Below, one piece after another: positions 34,983-48,360 of a stretch of 50,740 nucleotides of DNA (its first letter is position 1; each line of letters opens with the position of its first letter). This DNA comes from Phoronis australis. Taxonomy: Eukaryota; Phoronida; Phoronidae. A program made the position numbers and the translations under genes. Below the pieces are notes generated by a model, which was not told where the DNA came from, ran no database searches, and worked only from the letters and a program-made list of their open reading frames with translations. The stretch spans positions 544,464 to 595,203 of the forward strand of contig NMRA01000188.1 of the NCBI GenBank assembly GCA_002633005.1, in the 5' to 3' direction.

Positions 34983-36162
34983 CTGCATGGAAACAGCAAA
35001 GTCTCAATTTGACAGTAAAACACGGATCACAAGCTGACAAAGCAGACTACAGCAGTGTAACTGACCCACTACAAAACTCGGTTTGATGGCATGCAAATAC
35101 ATTTCAACACTGAATACGATAATTCCTCACTTACTTTGGACAAAAATAATTCCAAAATCTTGTCTTTTTTATATTTTCAAACTAGGCTGATTACTTTGTT
35201 TGAAGAATTGAAACTTTACAAAATGCTGCTTTATGTCATCCTCATAGTAAAAACCAAGCTAACAACTGACTAGAATTTTCTTACCTGGAAATTACGAAAA
35301 TAGGCCCATAGGGAAATATTTGGAAAATGACCTCTCAAAAATGTCAGATGAGATTGAATATATCCCCACTAGTTTTTCAAAAATGAGGGGCTTATTCATC
35401 GGACACTATACCAAAATTTTATGACGCAATTTTAAAGTAAATAATTGTCATTTCACCCAAGACTGTTTTCAAAGAACGTGAAAGAGAACTGCCCTTCTGT
35501 AAGTGTGGGTAGTCCTTAAATTAAAGGACTGTTTGTTTTTACTGATAAAGAAGCAATGCAAAAGGTTCATTTAACATAAGGAGCAAACATTTTTGTAAAG
35601 TTTTGAAAACAAACAACATTAGTTGTGAAGTTTTTTCAATAAATGCATCTTTTTAACGTATATAGTTGTAATTTTATTTGTCCGTACTTATTTCCCATTC
35701 AGCTGACATAGTGCATGAAAACTGCCCTTCATACTATGCCAATATAGTTACCAAAAAGTCACCCAATATCTTATTTGAATGTCTTGCCAAAATAAAACAA
35801 AATTTCACATCAAAACATATTACGGACGTGTTTTGGAACAACAGATTGAATTTTCGTATCATGCAAGCAGTTTCTGAAAAAACACCTATTTGCGTACTTT
35901 TGAGTGGGCCTATTTTCAGAAATTCCCAGTAAACTTCACTTTTGTTAATGAATTTTGAAAAAATGTAATTTCAGCAATTCACCCTATTGTGTGCTACCTA
36001 CTATGGTTAAGATCATAGATTCCACTCAGTAGGGATGAAGACCCAATCAAAGCAGATATCTGACTTCACTCTCAAGAGGGCAATCAAGTGTGAACAAGGT
36101 TATTCCTACCACAACTGATTTCAATTTCAGCTCTGCCCGACACTGTTCAACAACCAACTTAC

Positions 36163-36269
36163 CTTACTGCAAAATAAAACTGAGGTGCTTTTGTACTTTT
36201 GCGATGTTTTGTCCTCATACTCTGGACCGTATGTCATATTACGTATGCGCATGCTTCCATTAAATGTAA
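36163..36269 (-). CDS. Constant exon 2: first part of SEA domain
   Basis: The acceptor TTCTTTTGTAG and the donor AAG|GTAAGT bound 107 nt, entering in phase 1 and leaving in phase 0. The translation starts VTFNGSMRIRNMTYGPEY and ends in VLFCSK. This fits the opening strand and helix of SEA domains: an aromatic-x-G-S-x-x-I start, an N-x-x-Y turn, then a Ser/Lys/Tyr-rich helix with a hydrophobic face. SEA domains lie close to the membrane in mucins and many type II proteins and often self-cleave. Sequons NGS and NMT are present. The frame matches both exon 1 and the 45-nt exon on the 5' side and exon 3 on the 3' side. Confidence 0.85.
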
Positions 36270-37935
36270 CTACAAAAGAAAGAAGACCAACTTTTGGAGA
36301 GGTGAATTGGGTCACAATCAAGTCATCACAAACACTAGCACATATTTAAGGATATTTCCAACCTTATTCACAAAAATTGGCCATTTTTACAAAATTTCAC
36401 TTGTGTCTAGCAAAATACCTTATCTTCATTCTCGGGGAACTTCAAATACGAAATATATACTGCGTAGCGAGAAAAAAAAGATTTAGCAGAACCACCTTGG
36501 AACCGCACATCCGCTTGGATATTTGTTTAGCACTTATCCAAGGTCAAAGGTTAAAGGGCTTTCAAGTAAATAGAGTCTCCCGCCAGGTACAGAACAGCTT
36601 CGGTATACCTTCAGTCCTTTCATTCGCAAATTCGCCATAACATTGAACCAACGAGGTATGGTTATGATAGAATGGTCCCGGGGAAAACGAATACAAAACG
36701 TAGTTTTTATCCTAAGGGAGTTGTGGGTCTACATGCATACGACTGTTGACGTTGAAAACAAATTCTACGAGTTGCCTCAGGATTGAGTCTGGTCATGAAC
36801 ACAGAAAGTTGTGAAAAGAGATAAATCCTCCCCATTATTCCTTAATTCAATTATTAAGTTAACATTTTGATGTTTCGATTTCATGTTAACGACTTACTTT
36901 AACCACCAATTCAATTTTTGTTGTCCATTTCTTACTTGGTTTGGTATCAGTCTTCCAGCACGTGACGTGTACAGGCTATGAACTGTGACCTACTTTTCTA
37001 AGTAGGTCGTACAAAACGGCAAAAGTTGGCTGCGAAAGATAGATCTATTTGAGGTTTTAATGATATTTAAGTTAGTTACGCGCTGCAAAATTAGTTGACA
37101 TTGCAAGAAAACATTGAAATAGGTGACATAGTTAAGGATTCTATAGGTTATGCATACCGAAAACAAGTTTTCACAGAATAATTAACCAAAGACTTAGGGA
37201 TTTTCACGTGTCCCAGTTTAATCGGCATTATCTCGGCTTCGGCAAATCGACTTTATTTGAACTTAGGAACACGAGTTCTCGAAAATGGTTTGATGGATTT
37301 CGCTGAAACTTTCCAAACTTAATATTTAGTGACCAATCTCAAAAACGCTGTTAGGATTTTTGATATAAAAGCTTAGTTTTTGTGTAATGTGACAAAGACG
37401 AATACGACTTCAATTTTTTACAAAAATACCTTACGTTTTGCAAGTTGATTTGTCATAGAAACCAAACGAACAAACTAATCGAAAATTCCTAACAGCGTTT
37501 TTGAGGTAATTGATGAAGTTTTCATTTAAAAAAGGTTTCGTTAAAATCGACTGATGGGTTATTTTACGTAAAAACAATAATGACAAATAACTACAAAAAG
37601 TATATTTATATTTCCTGGTATTTGTTCTTTCAGAAAATATTTACTTTTACTAGTTGACAAAGCTTAGTTTTTTTGATATAAGTGTGAGAATGGAGGCCAC
37701 TAAATAAGGTTGGACATAACCTTAAAATACAGAGATAAAAAACCAAGACTAAGCCCAAGAATTCCCAATAAGTTATTACTTAACATTTACAGATACAGGC
37801 AGCAAGTAGGTCACATGTTCACAGAGACGAAAAATTGCTGACAGTTCAGAGTATGAATCATTGCACATCAAATGTCCAAAAAGAAACTGTAAGGAGTGGA
37901 GAGAATAACAACTGACCAAAGGGGGCACAACTCAC
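36270..37935 (-). other. Intron upstream of constant exon 2
   Basis: Contains an inverted repeat with perfect 19-nt arms (37338-37356 and 37487-37505; CTCAAAAACGCTGTTAGGA) inside a more diverged inverted structure of about 300 nt, probably an old foldback element. No other exon seen. Confidence 0.6.
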
Positions 37936-37980
37936 CCACATCAACTTCGTCAGGTTTGCCTGTCGTCTGGATACTGCTTA
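37936..37980 (-). CDS. Candidate 45-nt juxtamembrane linker exon (1b)
   Basis: A short symmetric exon, phase 1 in and phase 1 out, lies between an acceptor ending AATCAAGCAG and the donor GTGG|GTGAGT. It adds 15 residues (VSSIQTTGKPDEVDV) between the membrane helix and the SEA domain and joins in frame at both sides. An alternative acceptor 21 nt downstream (GACGACAG) would give a 24-nt exon, also in frame. Because both lengths are multiples of three, skipping it would also keep the frame. Evidence is splice signals, frame and a plausible flexible linker. There is no domain signature, so it could be a chance match. Confidence 0.5.
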
Positions 37981-38929
37981 CTGCTTGATTATCTACCAAT
38001 AAAGAATGCATCATGATCATAAACGACGACCCAAATACACAAGTCTTTTGACCATACCTTTGGCACACCTACACGATGCATCCAACAACATTCCTCAACA
38101 AAAGGCAATATCACGTCAACGTTTAACTAAAGAAACTACATACTCCCATCAGAAAAAACAAATTCATATTCAGGCCACTTACCATCACGCAACTGGTCTC
38201 AAGATGATCCTTGGCCAAATTTTAGGAAATTTCAGCACTTTGAAAGACCTTAACAGTTGGTTATTGCTCGAGACCAGGCTCGACAAAGGCACACAACTGC
38301 TACTGCTATTCGGCAATAAAGAGGTAGTTCTATGTCCCATAAGGGTATAGATTTGGCTTCATAGAAAACCTAGTGTATCATAGAGTAGTTCCAAAACATC
38401 ACCACCAGAGTACATGCACCACATATTTTGGTGAACAGATGGCAACTCACTATCTGGAGGGCAACAGGAGGCATCTAGCCAACCAGAGAAGTAGAGCAAG
38501 CCCCAAGCATCGCTCAGACCTCCTCAAGACGTCCGAGCAATGCCCATCCAATGAAATATTTGTGGAGTGTTTCAGGGTACTGTTAGTGGGTATTGAGTGT
38601 GAATGTGGTAGTACTCAGTTAAAAACCTGTGGAAATCAATTGCTGAGTAATTGACACTACTGAAAACAAACCAGTTTTCAGTGCAGCAAGAAAGTTCATA
38701 GTTGCAACATTTGCTGGCTGGACATGCCAAAATAAGTAACATGATCAGCGCGAAACTACGCATGCTTCCAAAGATCAAAGTAGCTGTGATTCAAACTACA
38801 ATCACACTGGTTAGGAATGATTAAACATGTCAACAAGAGCAATGATCATCGCCGAACTGCACCCACGACTCCACCGCAAACAGAAGGGGTGTATATCAGT
38901 ATCATAAACATGGCCATCAGATGCCGCGG

Positions 38930-40180
38930 AATACATCAGACCTATCCAAAAATGAGAAGGTGTCTACAGAAAACTACCACCTAAATTTCTTGAAGATCCA
39001 TCGCAGAACACCAAAGATTAGAGGTAAACGTGAGAAAAGCAAATGGCATTAAGAGGCGACATGGTAGTATGGTCCATCCATCTGTTGTCAAGTTAATCGA
39101 ATACACTTGCCAAACTTCCACAGAGTTGACGAGATACAGCCGCAGATGCAAAAATTGTCACTAAGGAGCACCATAGTGGTTCGACCTATCTGAAAATCCA
39201 CGTCAGTCACGCTTGTCAGAAGAAACACATATACCAATTTTTATAATGATCCTTTCAGTGGTTTGGGTATACAGAGACTTGTTTCCCAAATTTCATCAAA
39301 AACCATCCAACACTTAAGATACAGAGGTAAATGTAAAAACTAAAATTACCACTAGGAAGCCCAAGGGTAGTCAGGGTCATCCACACGATGTGGGCAGACC
39401 TTGACTCAATCACAGGGTAACACTTGCAAAATTTCACCTAGATCTACAAAGCTTTAAAGGATATACAGCCATGGACACATAAAAAATGAAATCACCATAG
39501 TTCTCACACTTGTCCAAAAATTTAGAGGCGGAAGTCAAAAACAGACTCGAAAAAACAAAAATGGCCACCTGGTGGTGCAAAAATTAAACGCATCTTTCAT
39601 AAAATAAATAACATCGTTGTCTCTTTAATAGAAAGTTTTGTTGCCAAACTTTATGAAAACCCATCAAGGAACTACGAAAATAAAAGGCAGACGCAACTAA
39701 AAAAGTGTCACTAGGTGGCACAGTGGTATTTGGATTGGTCTGAAACTTGTTGCCATCTGTTGTCATGTCCATGGGAACGCATCTGTCAACTTTCACGACG
39801 ATTCTGAACAGGATTGCAAGACGATTATACAGCCATAGAAGCAAAAACAACAATAGTCGCCACAGTCGCTAACGTAGTCGAACCCTTCAGAAAATCAACA
39901 TCAGTCGAGCTTTCTCATCAGAAACACATAGACTTGTCAATTTTCATAATTATTCTTCGAGTGGTTTGGTGGATAGAGAGGACACAAAAAACCAAATCAA
40001 AATTTTTCAAAATGCCTACAAGGTGGCACAGAATATGTCAAATCCATCCAAAAATGGAAAGGTGTTGTTGTCTTCTTAATAGAAACCTATTTGCCAAATT
40101 TCACCAAAATCCATTAAGGTGCGATATTTCTTGTCATCTGTTGTCAGCTTCATAGGAAGAAATGTGTCAGATCTCATTAA
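38930..40180. repeat. Array of degenerate repeats of about 200 nt (intron 1)
   Basis: Units recur with shared phrases such as GCCAAATTTCA, ATCCATCAAGGA, GATACAGCC, CCACTAGGTGGCAC and TCCAAAAATG in the same order. The units are strongly diverged. Lies between exon 1 and the 45-nt exon. Confidence 0.7.
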
Positions 40181-40463
40181 ATTCCGGCAAGGGGTTTAGG
40201 AGAAACAATAGTGGACACCGGACATCCACACGCCCAGACAGAGGTGACGACAATAAGCACCCACATGTAAACATGTGGGCACATAAAAATGGAGTAAGCC
40301 GTGCCCATGACACAGTTCAATCACGGAACATTTGGAGTTTGTTTCATACCTTGAATTACCCCTAACATTGTGAAAATCAAATCAAGAACTACATGCAGGT
40401 CCCAACATAATAGCCAAACTAGTTGTGAGTCCAGTACATTCTGTGTGGAATCACGAATCTCAC

Positions 40464-41307
40464 CTGGTTTAACAAAGCCTAAAATAATAGCCACAATTGC
40501 AGCTGTCAGACATAAGGTGATAAGCATGAATAGTAAGGCTAACACTTTCCATCCAGTCACTGAAAGGCAAGGCTTCTTTTTTGGCGCATCATCTGATACC
40601 GTCCGGCGGTCGTCAGGACCAATAATGTCTAACTGTATGTCTTCCTGCGACGACGTACCACCGCCGTCTGAAAAATTTGGCCATGCCGTGCCATGCTGTG
40701 TGTACGACCTTGGCGTCCGTAATTGTCCTTGAAATTGATACTGCTTAGGCTTGCCTCTAGGTGGCTCTGCCGATGGCAAGAGCAGGTTACTGTTTGTTTC
40801 GTTTGTAGTCCTGTGAAAATGAGATGTACGAGCACTGACATATTGCACTGTAATCTGAGCTGGCACATTATTTCTTCTGTCATCATTTATGGCACTATTG
40901 GAGTCCGTCGAGCTAGACTCTTCTGACACGGGCTCATGAATGTCCGCAGAGTACGCCCTGTTATCATAGCACTGCTGTGACGAGCTCGGCAGACTATGTG
41001 TAGTGTTTGTCAACGATTCTTTCCGCCGTGAGTCACTTGGCAGAGACAGCTGAGATCCTGCAGGTACATTGAAGTATGAGCTGTGTTCAGGCCTCCGACG
41101 TGGGAAAAGAGAGTCTGAATAGAATGAGGGTGTCTTGTGGCTCGTTAACGAGTGCACCCTGGCAACCTCGTTTTTAGAGGGCGTACAGGAGCCCACCTTG
41201 AAGACATCGCGCACATCACGATGTCGACTACTGTAACTGCCCTGGCTGTGTCTAGTCCGGTGTGGAACAAGAACCTCATCTTTCACTGCTTGTTCTGTCG
41301 ACCACAT
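40464..41307 (-). CDS. Constant exon 1: cytoplasmic tail plus transmembrane helix of SEA/mucin membrane protein
   Basis: This exon encodes 281 residues plus one base. Residues 1-245 are hydrophilic, rich in Ser, Arg and Tyr, with scattered acidic patches and no domain I recognise. KKKP at 243-246 precedes a hydrophobic helix at about 255-279 (VLALLFMLITLCLTAAIVAI). A long basic tail before a single helix, with no signal peptide, predicts a type II membrane protein, N-terminus inside. The exon ends AAACCAG|GTGAGA, a strong donor, in phase 1. The start is uncertain. The first ATG in the open frame is at 41307, in weak context. A good acceptor (CTATTTGTTCCAG|GGAGC) puts the exon boundary at 41337, so 30 bases of this exon could be 5' UTR or could continue coding from an unseen upstream exon. 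The tail may carry signalling or endocytic motifs, but I assign none. That this is a coding exon is fairly sure; the N-terminus is not. Confidence 0.75.
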
Positions 41308-44300
41308 AGGCTTCTTGCAGTAGTATGGAAAAGCTCCCTGGAACAAATAGCAGACAATGTCAGACTTTCATGTAGCAATGTGGCAACTGATGACGTGGGA
41401 CTAGATACTAGTGACTTCTAGAGGGCAAGGAGGCAATCACACAGTACACTTGTAAAAAGGCCTTTTCACAAAACCAAACATGTTCCTCTATGCCAACCGC
41501 TGCAAAGAAGTAGTACCTCCTGCTACAGCCAGGTGGCAATAAGATTCACCAGTCCCATGTCATCAACCCTTGTTGCTTTCTGTAAGACTCAACGAATTCA
41601 CTTAACAGCAGAACATGATTACTTTTTAAAGTAGGTTTTGTTTCTATCTAATTTTCCAACTCACAGCACATTGAAATCCCATGATGTTTCTGTAACATTT
41701 TCAAAAAATAATAACATAACAGGCTCAACGATTCTGCTAATGTTTTATCTGTTTTAAACATATTTTCTAACTTTAGCAAAGAATACATTTTTAGAAAATT
41801 GTATACATGGTTATTAGCTTTGTTTTAGTCATACAGTGTTACAATTCTTGCAAACATCAAGATTGAGAAAATTCTAATCTATTGCAAGCATTATCTGTAC
41901 TGTCATAAACAACTTTTAGTGAATTTTCATTGTTTGCAGTAAAGTGCAGGTTAACTGTAATGGCATTTTTTCGCTATATTTCCACCATTTTGTTCACTGC
42001 TCTGCAGTATATAACTTCAACATGCATCATACCCCAACTAGTTTATGAAAAGAAATTAATTTAAGCCCCTAACAATTGTAGTAAATTAATTAAGATTTCC
42101 TTGCTGTGTTGCTGAAAGACATTGCTATCCTTCTATTCAGTTGTACACTGTAGCCAGACTATGAAATATCCCACAATAGAATGCAGTTGCGCCTGGTTTA
42201 ACTTACAAGTCATGTGTAAGGGCGTGTGCCTTCATTTCAGACCTAACATGACTGGGATGAACATAAAACGATGATTGATGACAATTCAAATATTCTCCTC
42301 TTATTTAATAAATCAAGCGTAGGGCAACCTGACATCATCAAATGTGCCTAAGTTATCTCTATCAAACACATTCAATAATTGTTGACCCAGTATATCTGCA
42401 TAAAGTAAACACCCTAGATATTCTCTGTGGGAACAAAGCAGGCACACTAGAGCACAATAGCCTGCATCAAGTGTCTTGCCTTAACAAAGCCCAGTGATCT
42501 CAACACTAAATGTACGTGAACGCCAGTTGCAAGCCATGAAATATCGAGTTCAGATTGGATTAATAAGAGCTCCACCCTGTTTATTAAACATACTAGGCAG
42601 TAGCCAGGCCAGTGAGTTGGGAAATCAATTCTTGATTAAATGTGAGAACAGTTGATGACTCAAGTTACAGAAGCTCTCCAAAACTGGCAGATGTATTTAG
42701 ATAGGGATTTATAAACAAATTCAAATATTATTTGAGAAAAAATAAAATAATTTAATTTTAAATCAATTTTGCTATTTTTGTTATTTAGTAATTGATGTAA
42801 ACATGCAAATAGTCATCACTGCTAAATCATAATCAAATAAACAGAAACATAAGTATGATCTTTAAATCACATAATTTTGTTTGAATTATCACAAATTTAT
42901 GTCGAGACCAAATGTTGTCATTACATGCAAATATTTCATACTTTCAATAATTGAAAACTATTTTCCTCAAAATTTTGGCTCATGGCCAAAAACAGGACTC
43001 CTAGGCAGAAAATAAATTGTAAATTTACTTCAATTCATACTTGAAAATTCTTTAACAAGAAACAAGAAACAACTATGTCAAAAGGAACAGGACTGCTTGT
43101 ACATCGAAGCTCACAGCACGAGAAGATATTTACCGTACTCTTCTGGGTTACTGCCTGGTGCGTGGTTGTATTAGGGAATACAAAAACCATGCAGTGGGTG
43201 TTTAGCCCAAACAATGACCCTTAAAAATAACAATTTTTTCAAAGCTCAAGGTGGTGCTAACTTAACCATCAATCGGGTAACCACCCAAGGAGCTACTTCA
43301 CATGAAGACGGATAGAATGAAAGGGACTGATGCTTAATCAAATGTGAGTTGCGTACTTTTTCGGAGCATGAATTCTGATGAAATGGGCATTTCCAAACAC
43401 ATGGACATTTTAAGGAAGTCTCCATCAGATAACTTGGGTGGTAATTATGAAGTCAGGTGGTACGCCATCCGATCATCGGGTATAGTAATAATTTTTGCCA
43501 CAACTTAAATACCAGCAAAATGCAAGAAAAGACAAACAAGCTGAGAATCTTTTTGTTGATAAAATAAAGAGGTCAAAGCATGGAGGGAATCTTCAACACA
43601 CCAAACTGTGTTTCCAGATGGCTTCTAATAAAGTTTGTTTTAAAAACTCAAAGGCAGAAAACAGGTTTTCAAGCCCTTACCCAATCAGTCCAGTCTCCTC
43701 TGATAAAGATGTAAACATCAATGATGTATGGGCGGGAATGTTGGTCTTGTAAAAAAACAAACAAGCAGGTTACTCCTCTGTTGTGGCATGTCTCAGCATT
43801 TGATAAGGCAACTTGTTGGGTCTGATCTACAGAGTCAATCCAATAGACCAGATGAAACTTTGTCAGTTTTGGACAACTAAGTCTGAAATGGTTGTTAGAC
43901 CAAAAAAGCTCTACCCCGACTCGTATGGGAACACTCACTCACTGGACTCTCGATCTTTTTTTAAAGCTGCACAAAGGCACTTAAACAAGGGTTAGCAAGG
44001 TTTGACACCCCATCACTTGTCACGTGAGTGTTAGCTCATCTGGGGTGGCTTTTCTTTTTTGAAAGAGTGACCTACAAAAAAAACAGTGTACCACCTTCTT
44101 CTTATCTAATTGTTTTTATGAGAAATTCCAGAGACAACATTTCATATTTTTACCATAATGTGTCCAGAAATTGAAATTTTATGGTGCATAAGTATACTGG
44201 CCACCTGTACCTTTTCCAGTGATTGTTTTTTTATTAAATGCAAGTCTAAGATAGTGGAAAAGATTGACAATCAGTTAGGAACTAATCCTCCTTATGCATC

Positions 44301-45291
44301 ACAATAAGAAAAACATTTGAAGATAAGCGCTCAACATCATGAAAGGTCGCAAATTTTTTTTAAATGACACCACCAGCAAAAAGATCATAAAGTACTGTTT
44401 ACTATTTAAAATCTCACTCAGATATATCTTGACTTCCAGCGTCAAGTTGTCATTAAATAAAGTATTGTTACAGTTTCGAAACTAATAAGATTCCGATTGT
44501 TTGTATATTAGACAAAGGATTAATGTCAGCGTGAGTCTGTTATACTTGGGTGTTTATAACAAGTCTCAGTAAATTTACCTCATGAAATAACTCCATATCA
44601 CATTAAAAACCAAGTCATCTCATACTTACTGGAGCGAATAAAATCTTGTTAGTTTCCAGTTTTCAAATTGGTCCTAACAACAACATGGTACAGAATAACA
44701 TTATACCCAAGTGTTCCATTTCAGTGCAGTTTGATTTCGCAATTTAAATCTAAAATACATTTCAGAGCACACTTTAACAGGGCTCGCATACTCTCCAGAC
44801 TATTCTCGGCAGCACATGAATCCTTTTTATCTGGGTTCCACTTGTTTGTGTGTCTTTGAACAGGGAAATTTTAATTAATAGTGATAACCTCTCAACCCAG
44901 TCTTATCTTATCTGCAGCAGTCTAGCAACCCAAAGTTAGACTGTGTAATACACTGTCACCCCACCCAATAAACTAACAGGATATCTCCCTGGACAAACAC
45001 TCAGAAGATATCAGAAGCTGCAAGAGCCTTGAGAAAAAAGGGTTTCTTGCGCAAGGATGTGTGATTGCAGTAATATTAAAATGACAGTGCTGATTTTTAA
45101 TAAAATTTAGGCTAGTCAAACAACATGGCTCACGCACTTACAAATATGGATTTTCACTTAATGAACACAGCACACAGCCCTCCAAACTTAGGTTACTGAT
45201 GAACTGATGCTTGCGCCCACAAAGCACACCCTCATCAAAACAGACGCAATCACTAATAGGTAGATTAAGGGGGGACCCACTGCCCGGTTGC

Positions 45292-45499
45292 ATGAAACAG
45301 TCCCAATTAGAGTCTCAACTAAGTTACCTAAATCTAATGCGTATTTTTGGACTTGTGAAACCAACGATTGCCCTTTCTTGTAATGTTTTAGTTTCATTAT
45401 TAAGTTATCTTTTGATTTTGATACAAATCGAAAGCGAACTCAACATTAAATTGCCAATATTATCGAAAATAATTAGGGATCTTTTCATGCAACACCCCC
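45292..45499. mobile_element. MITE-like element with CCCGGTTGCATGAAA ends
   Basis: Left end GCCCGGTTGCATGAAACAG then TCCCAATTA; right end read in reverse GGGGTGTTGCATGAAAAG then ATCCCTAATTA. About 208 nt, AT-rich interior, no coding capacity. A different family from the 4.8 and 12.7 kb elements. Confidence 0.7.
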
Positions 45500-47636
45500 A
45501 ATTTAAGGAGTAAGTCCCTATTTAATTTCAATGAACTCTGGATTCAGTTTTTATTTATATTATTAGAAAAAGTAATTGAACAAAGAGGAGCTCATACTAA
45601 AGATGAAATGATAGAAAAATATTGCATCTGTGAGTCCATGAAGACACAAATACGCAAAAAGACTTAGGGACCTCAGTGGAGTCCCTATTTAGGAATGTTT
45701 CACGCAAGCGGCCACTGGGCCCCCTCTCTACGGACACAGCCAATGAAAATGCCACCAGCATGCCAATTTCAAGAGCTAGTGTTCATTAAAAAATTCTAGT
45801 TGCATTCCACGACATCATAGATTTGCCACTGAACACAGCCGGCTCAGGGACTCCAAGCAAAACTCCCTATACGTGTAAACACAGCCAACAAACTCTTTGC
45901 CGGCTGTGTTGTTTGGATTTGGTAAAATCAAACCAATTTAGCGCACAATTGTAATTATAATCGTTTTTCTATAAAATATGTAGCGTCAACATAATACTTT
46001 TCACTGTTCAAGTTACGTACCATAGCTACAACCACTAGACAATATTTTGAAAAATTGTGAGCTTTCACAATGTTCGAAGGCTTTGAAAAAATGGGCAATT
46101 TTGGCCATTATTATTGGCCAAAAAAGGTGAAATTTTATAAATGTGTTTCAATAAATCTTCACTTAATTCGAAAAATTGTAAAAATTGTCACATTGCTATT
46201 TTTCAAAGGCTGGCAATGTTGTTGCATGTGACAACTTTACAAAACATTTTCTACTACAGACACAGTACCTACTTACTAAACATGCCTATAAGAAGTCCTA
46301 AAATCTTGTTCAAGTCTGTTTTTGTTAACCTGAAAAAATAGAATTTCACACGCGCATCGTATTGTGAAAGATAGGAGACTTTATATTCACCAGGTGGTGC
46401 TAGTGAATGAAGGCTGCTTTATTATTCCACCTGAACAGATTTAGAGCAGAAAGCGGTCTATGTGGGTTAAGGAGCCACTGACGACTTGAATGCATCCATT
46501 TACAAATGTACGAGTGTGACTGCTGTCAAACAAGTGCCACCTACCAAATTCAAAATCTGCCATTACCATCATGCACCATGTAAACGAAGATTGCGGATGG
46601 TCTGAAGCCTGAATATTAATGGACCTGCGCAGACCACAGAGGTCGGAGCCACAAAACACCTGACTTCAAACTCACGAGACCTCTCTTAGTGTTCAGTATT
46701 CAGACTTTCTTGTTACTGTATAATGAACTTAAGTTTTAACGTCAATGGTGATTTAAAAGCAATAAAAAGATGTAATTGTCTTGTTGAAGTTATAGCTTGT
46801 TTTTTACTGTACAACTTTCAGTGAAAGTTGAACATCTGCACCAATGTGATGACCAATCATACCAGAAATGACTATTTACAGTAAATTCTCACCAATTTAG
46901 GACACAACGTGGGGGGCAAGTGAAATTTTCCTTCTTTCTTTTCAAGAAGATACGTGGCACCAGATGTACTGCTAGCTTCTACCAAAAAGGGATCACCGCG
47001 TTTGCCAACAATGGGTGGTGAATAGTTAAAATTTGTTAATATTTTGTTTTAAACAATATTTCTTATTTTGTCAGTACAAGCAATATGTTTCAATTTGTAA
47101 ACTTGTATTTGCTAGATTCTTTACATTACCACAAACTACTGAACATGCCCAAAACAAGTTCCCATAACAGGCCTCGGCCATACTGTCTTTGTTCAGATCA
47201 ACTCCACTCAATCCAATGGTGTCTGAATAAGTCCGAAACTGATGGGAACGGTAATACTTTACTTCACTGTTAACCATTGCTGATATCGACAAAAGCGGTG
47301 TAAATTGTATGGAAAAGGGCCTTTAGGACTGCAATCACAGTAAAAAACCCTGACGCAAAACACCACATGCATCTAGACAAGAACAAAGTAGAGTAGTGTA
47401 CTGTAAACAGGCGATAACACACCTGTGTTTCTTAATAACTCTACAACAAAATTAAACACAAAGCTCGTTTTGTGTCAAGATGGCAAACAACGAAGCATGT
47501 TTTGTCGTTTTAACATTCATGGGTCACTAGTTCCTGGAAAAGAGCAACAGCTTGATACAAAATCAACTGTTGAAAAGTATAACCAATACAAAAACAAGAG
47601 TAGCTCAAAAGTGTTGATTATGAAATGGGAACACCA

Positions 47637-47725
47637 TGTAGCGACAAGATAGGCACACCGTGTAGCGACTAGATGGGCACACTGTGTAGCGACTAGATGG
47701 GCACATCGTGTAGCGACTAGATCTG
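47637..47725. repeat. 24-nt minisatellite, about 3.7 units
   Basis: Units TGTAGCGACTAGATGGGCAC plus 4 nt start at 47637, 47661, 47685 and 47709, with small changes between them. Confidence 0.9.
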
Positions 47726-47809
47726 ATGAAAAATAAATGGCTGCCATGCTCTCCTCAATGAGATCACACAAGATCCAGCAAAGAACTTGGCTGAGGCCAA
47801 GCCAGAGGG

Positions 47810-48360
47810 AAACACAAAACTGCCACTAGGGGTAGCCACACAGGTTGGAGATGTCTAAAAATCAATGTCAGCTTTGCTACTCAGAATGAGAACATATACA
47901 AAAAAAATTCATGAATATCCGATCAAGGAACTGGATGGATATGGAGATATACAAAACACAGAATAGACAAAAGGGGGAGCCTAAGTAGTCAGACCCTCTG
48001 AAAATCATCTGCCGAATTTCATGACCCGTTGGGGAGTTTGAAAGATTCAGAGTACGTTGCCAAAAACAAAATACTAAAAAAAGGCCACAAGGGTGCGAAA
48101 AACCGTCAGATCCATCCAAAATTCCAAAGGTGTTGTTGTATTGATAATAATCAATTTCATAAAAATACACCAAGGAACTTGAGCTTGATACGCAGACAAA
48201 CAAAACAATCTAACATTGCCACTAGGGGGCAGATTGTAGGTCGGATCTGTCCAAAAGTGGTTTTTATCCCTCGCCCGCATCACAGGAACAAAAAAAACAA
48301 ATTTCATCAAAATCCTCCAAGGAGTTCACGAGATACAGCAGTGGAAGTCTAGATGCTAAA
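47810..48360. repeat. Second cluster of the same degenerate repeat family
   Basis: Phrases CCACTAGGGG, CAAATTTCATCAAAATCC, AAGGAGTTCACGAGATACAG and CCAAAATTCCAAAGGTGTTG match the 38.9-40.2 kb array. Non-coding. Confidence 0.65.

Noticed and set aside
44632-44860. Possible 5' UTR exon ending CTCCA|GTAAGTATG upstream of constant exon 1.
   Set aside because: Only a donor match supports it; other equally good GTAAGT sites lie at 45.1, 46.3 and 50.2 kb, so it cannot be singled out.
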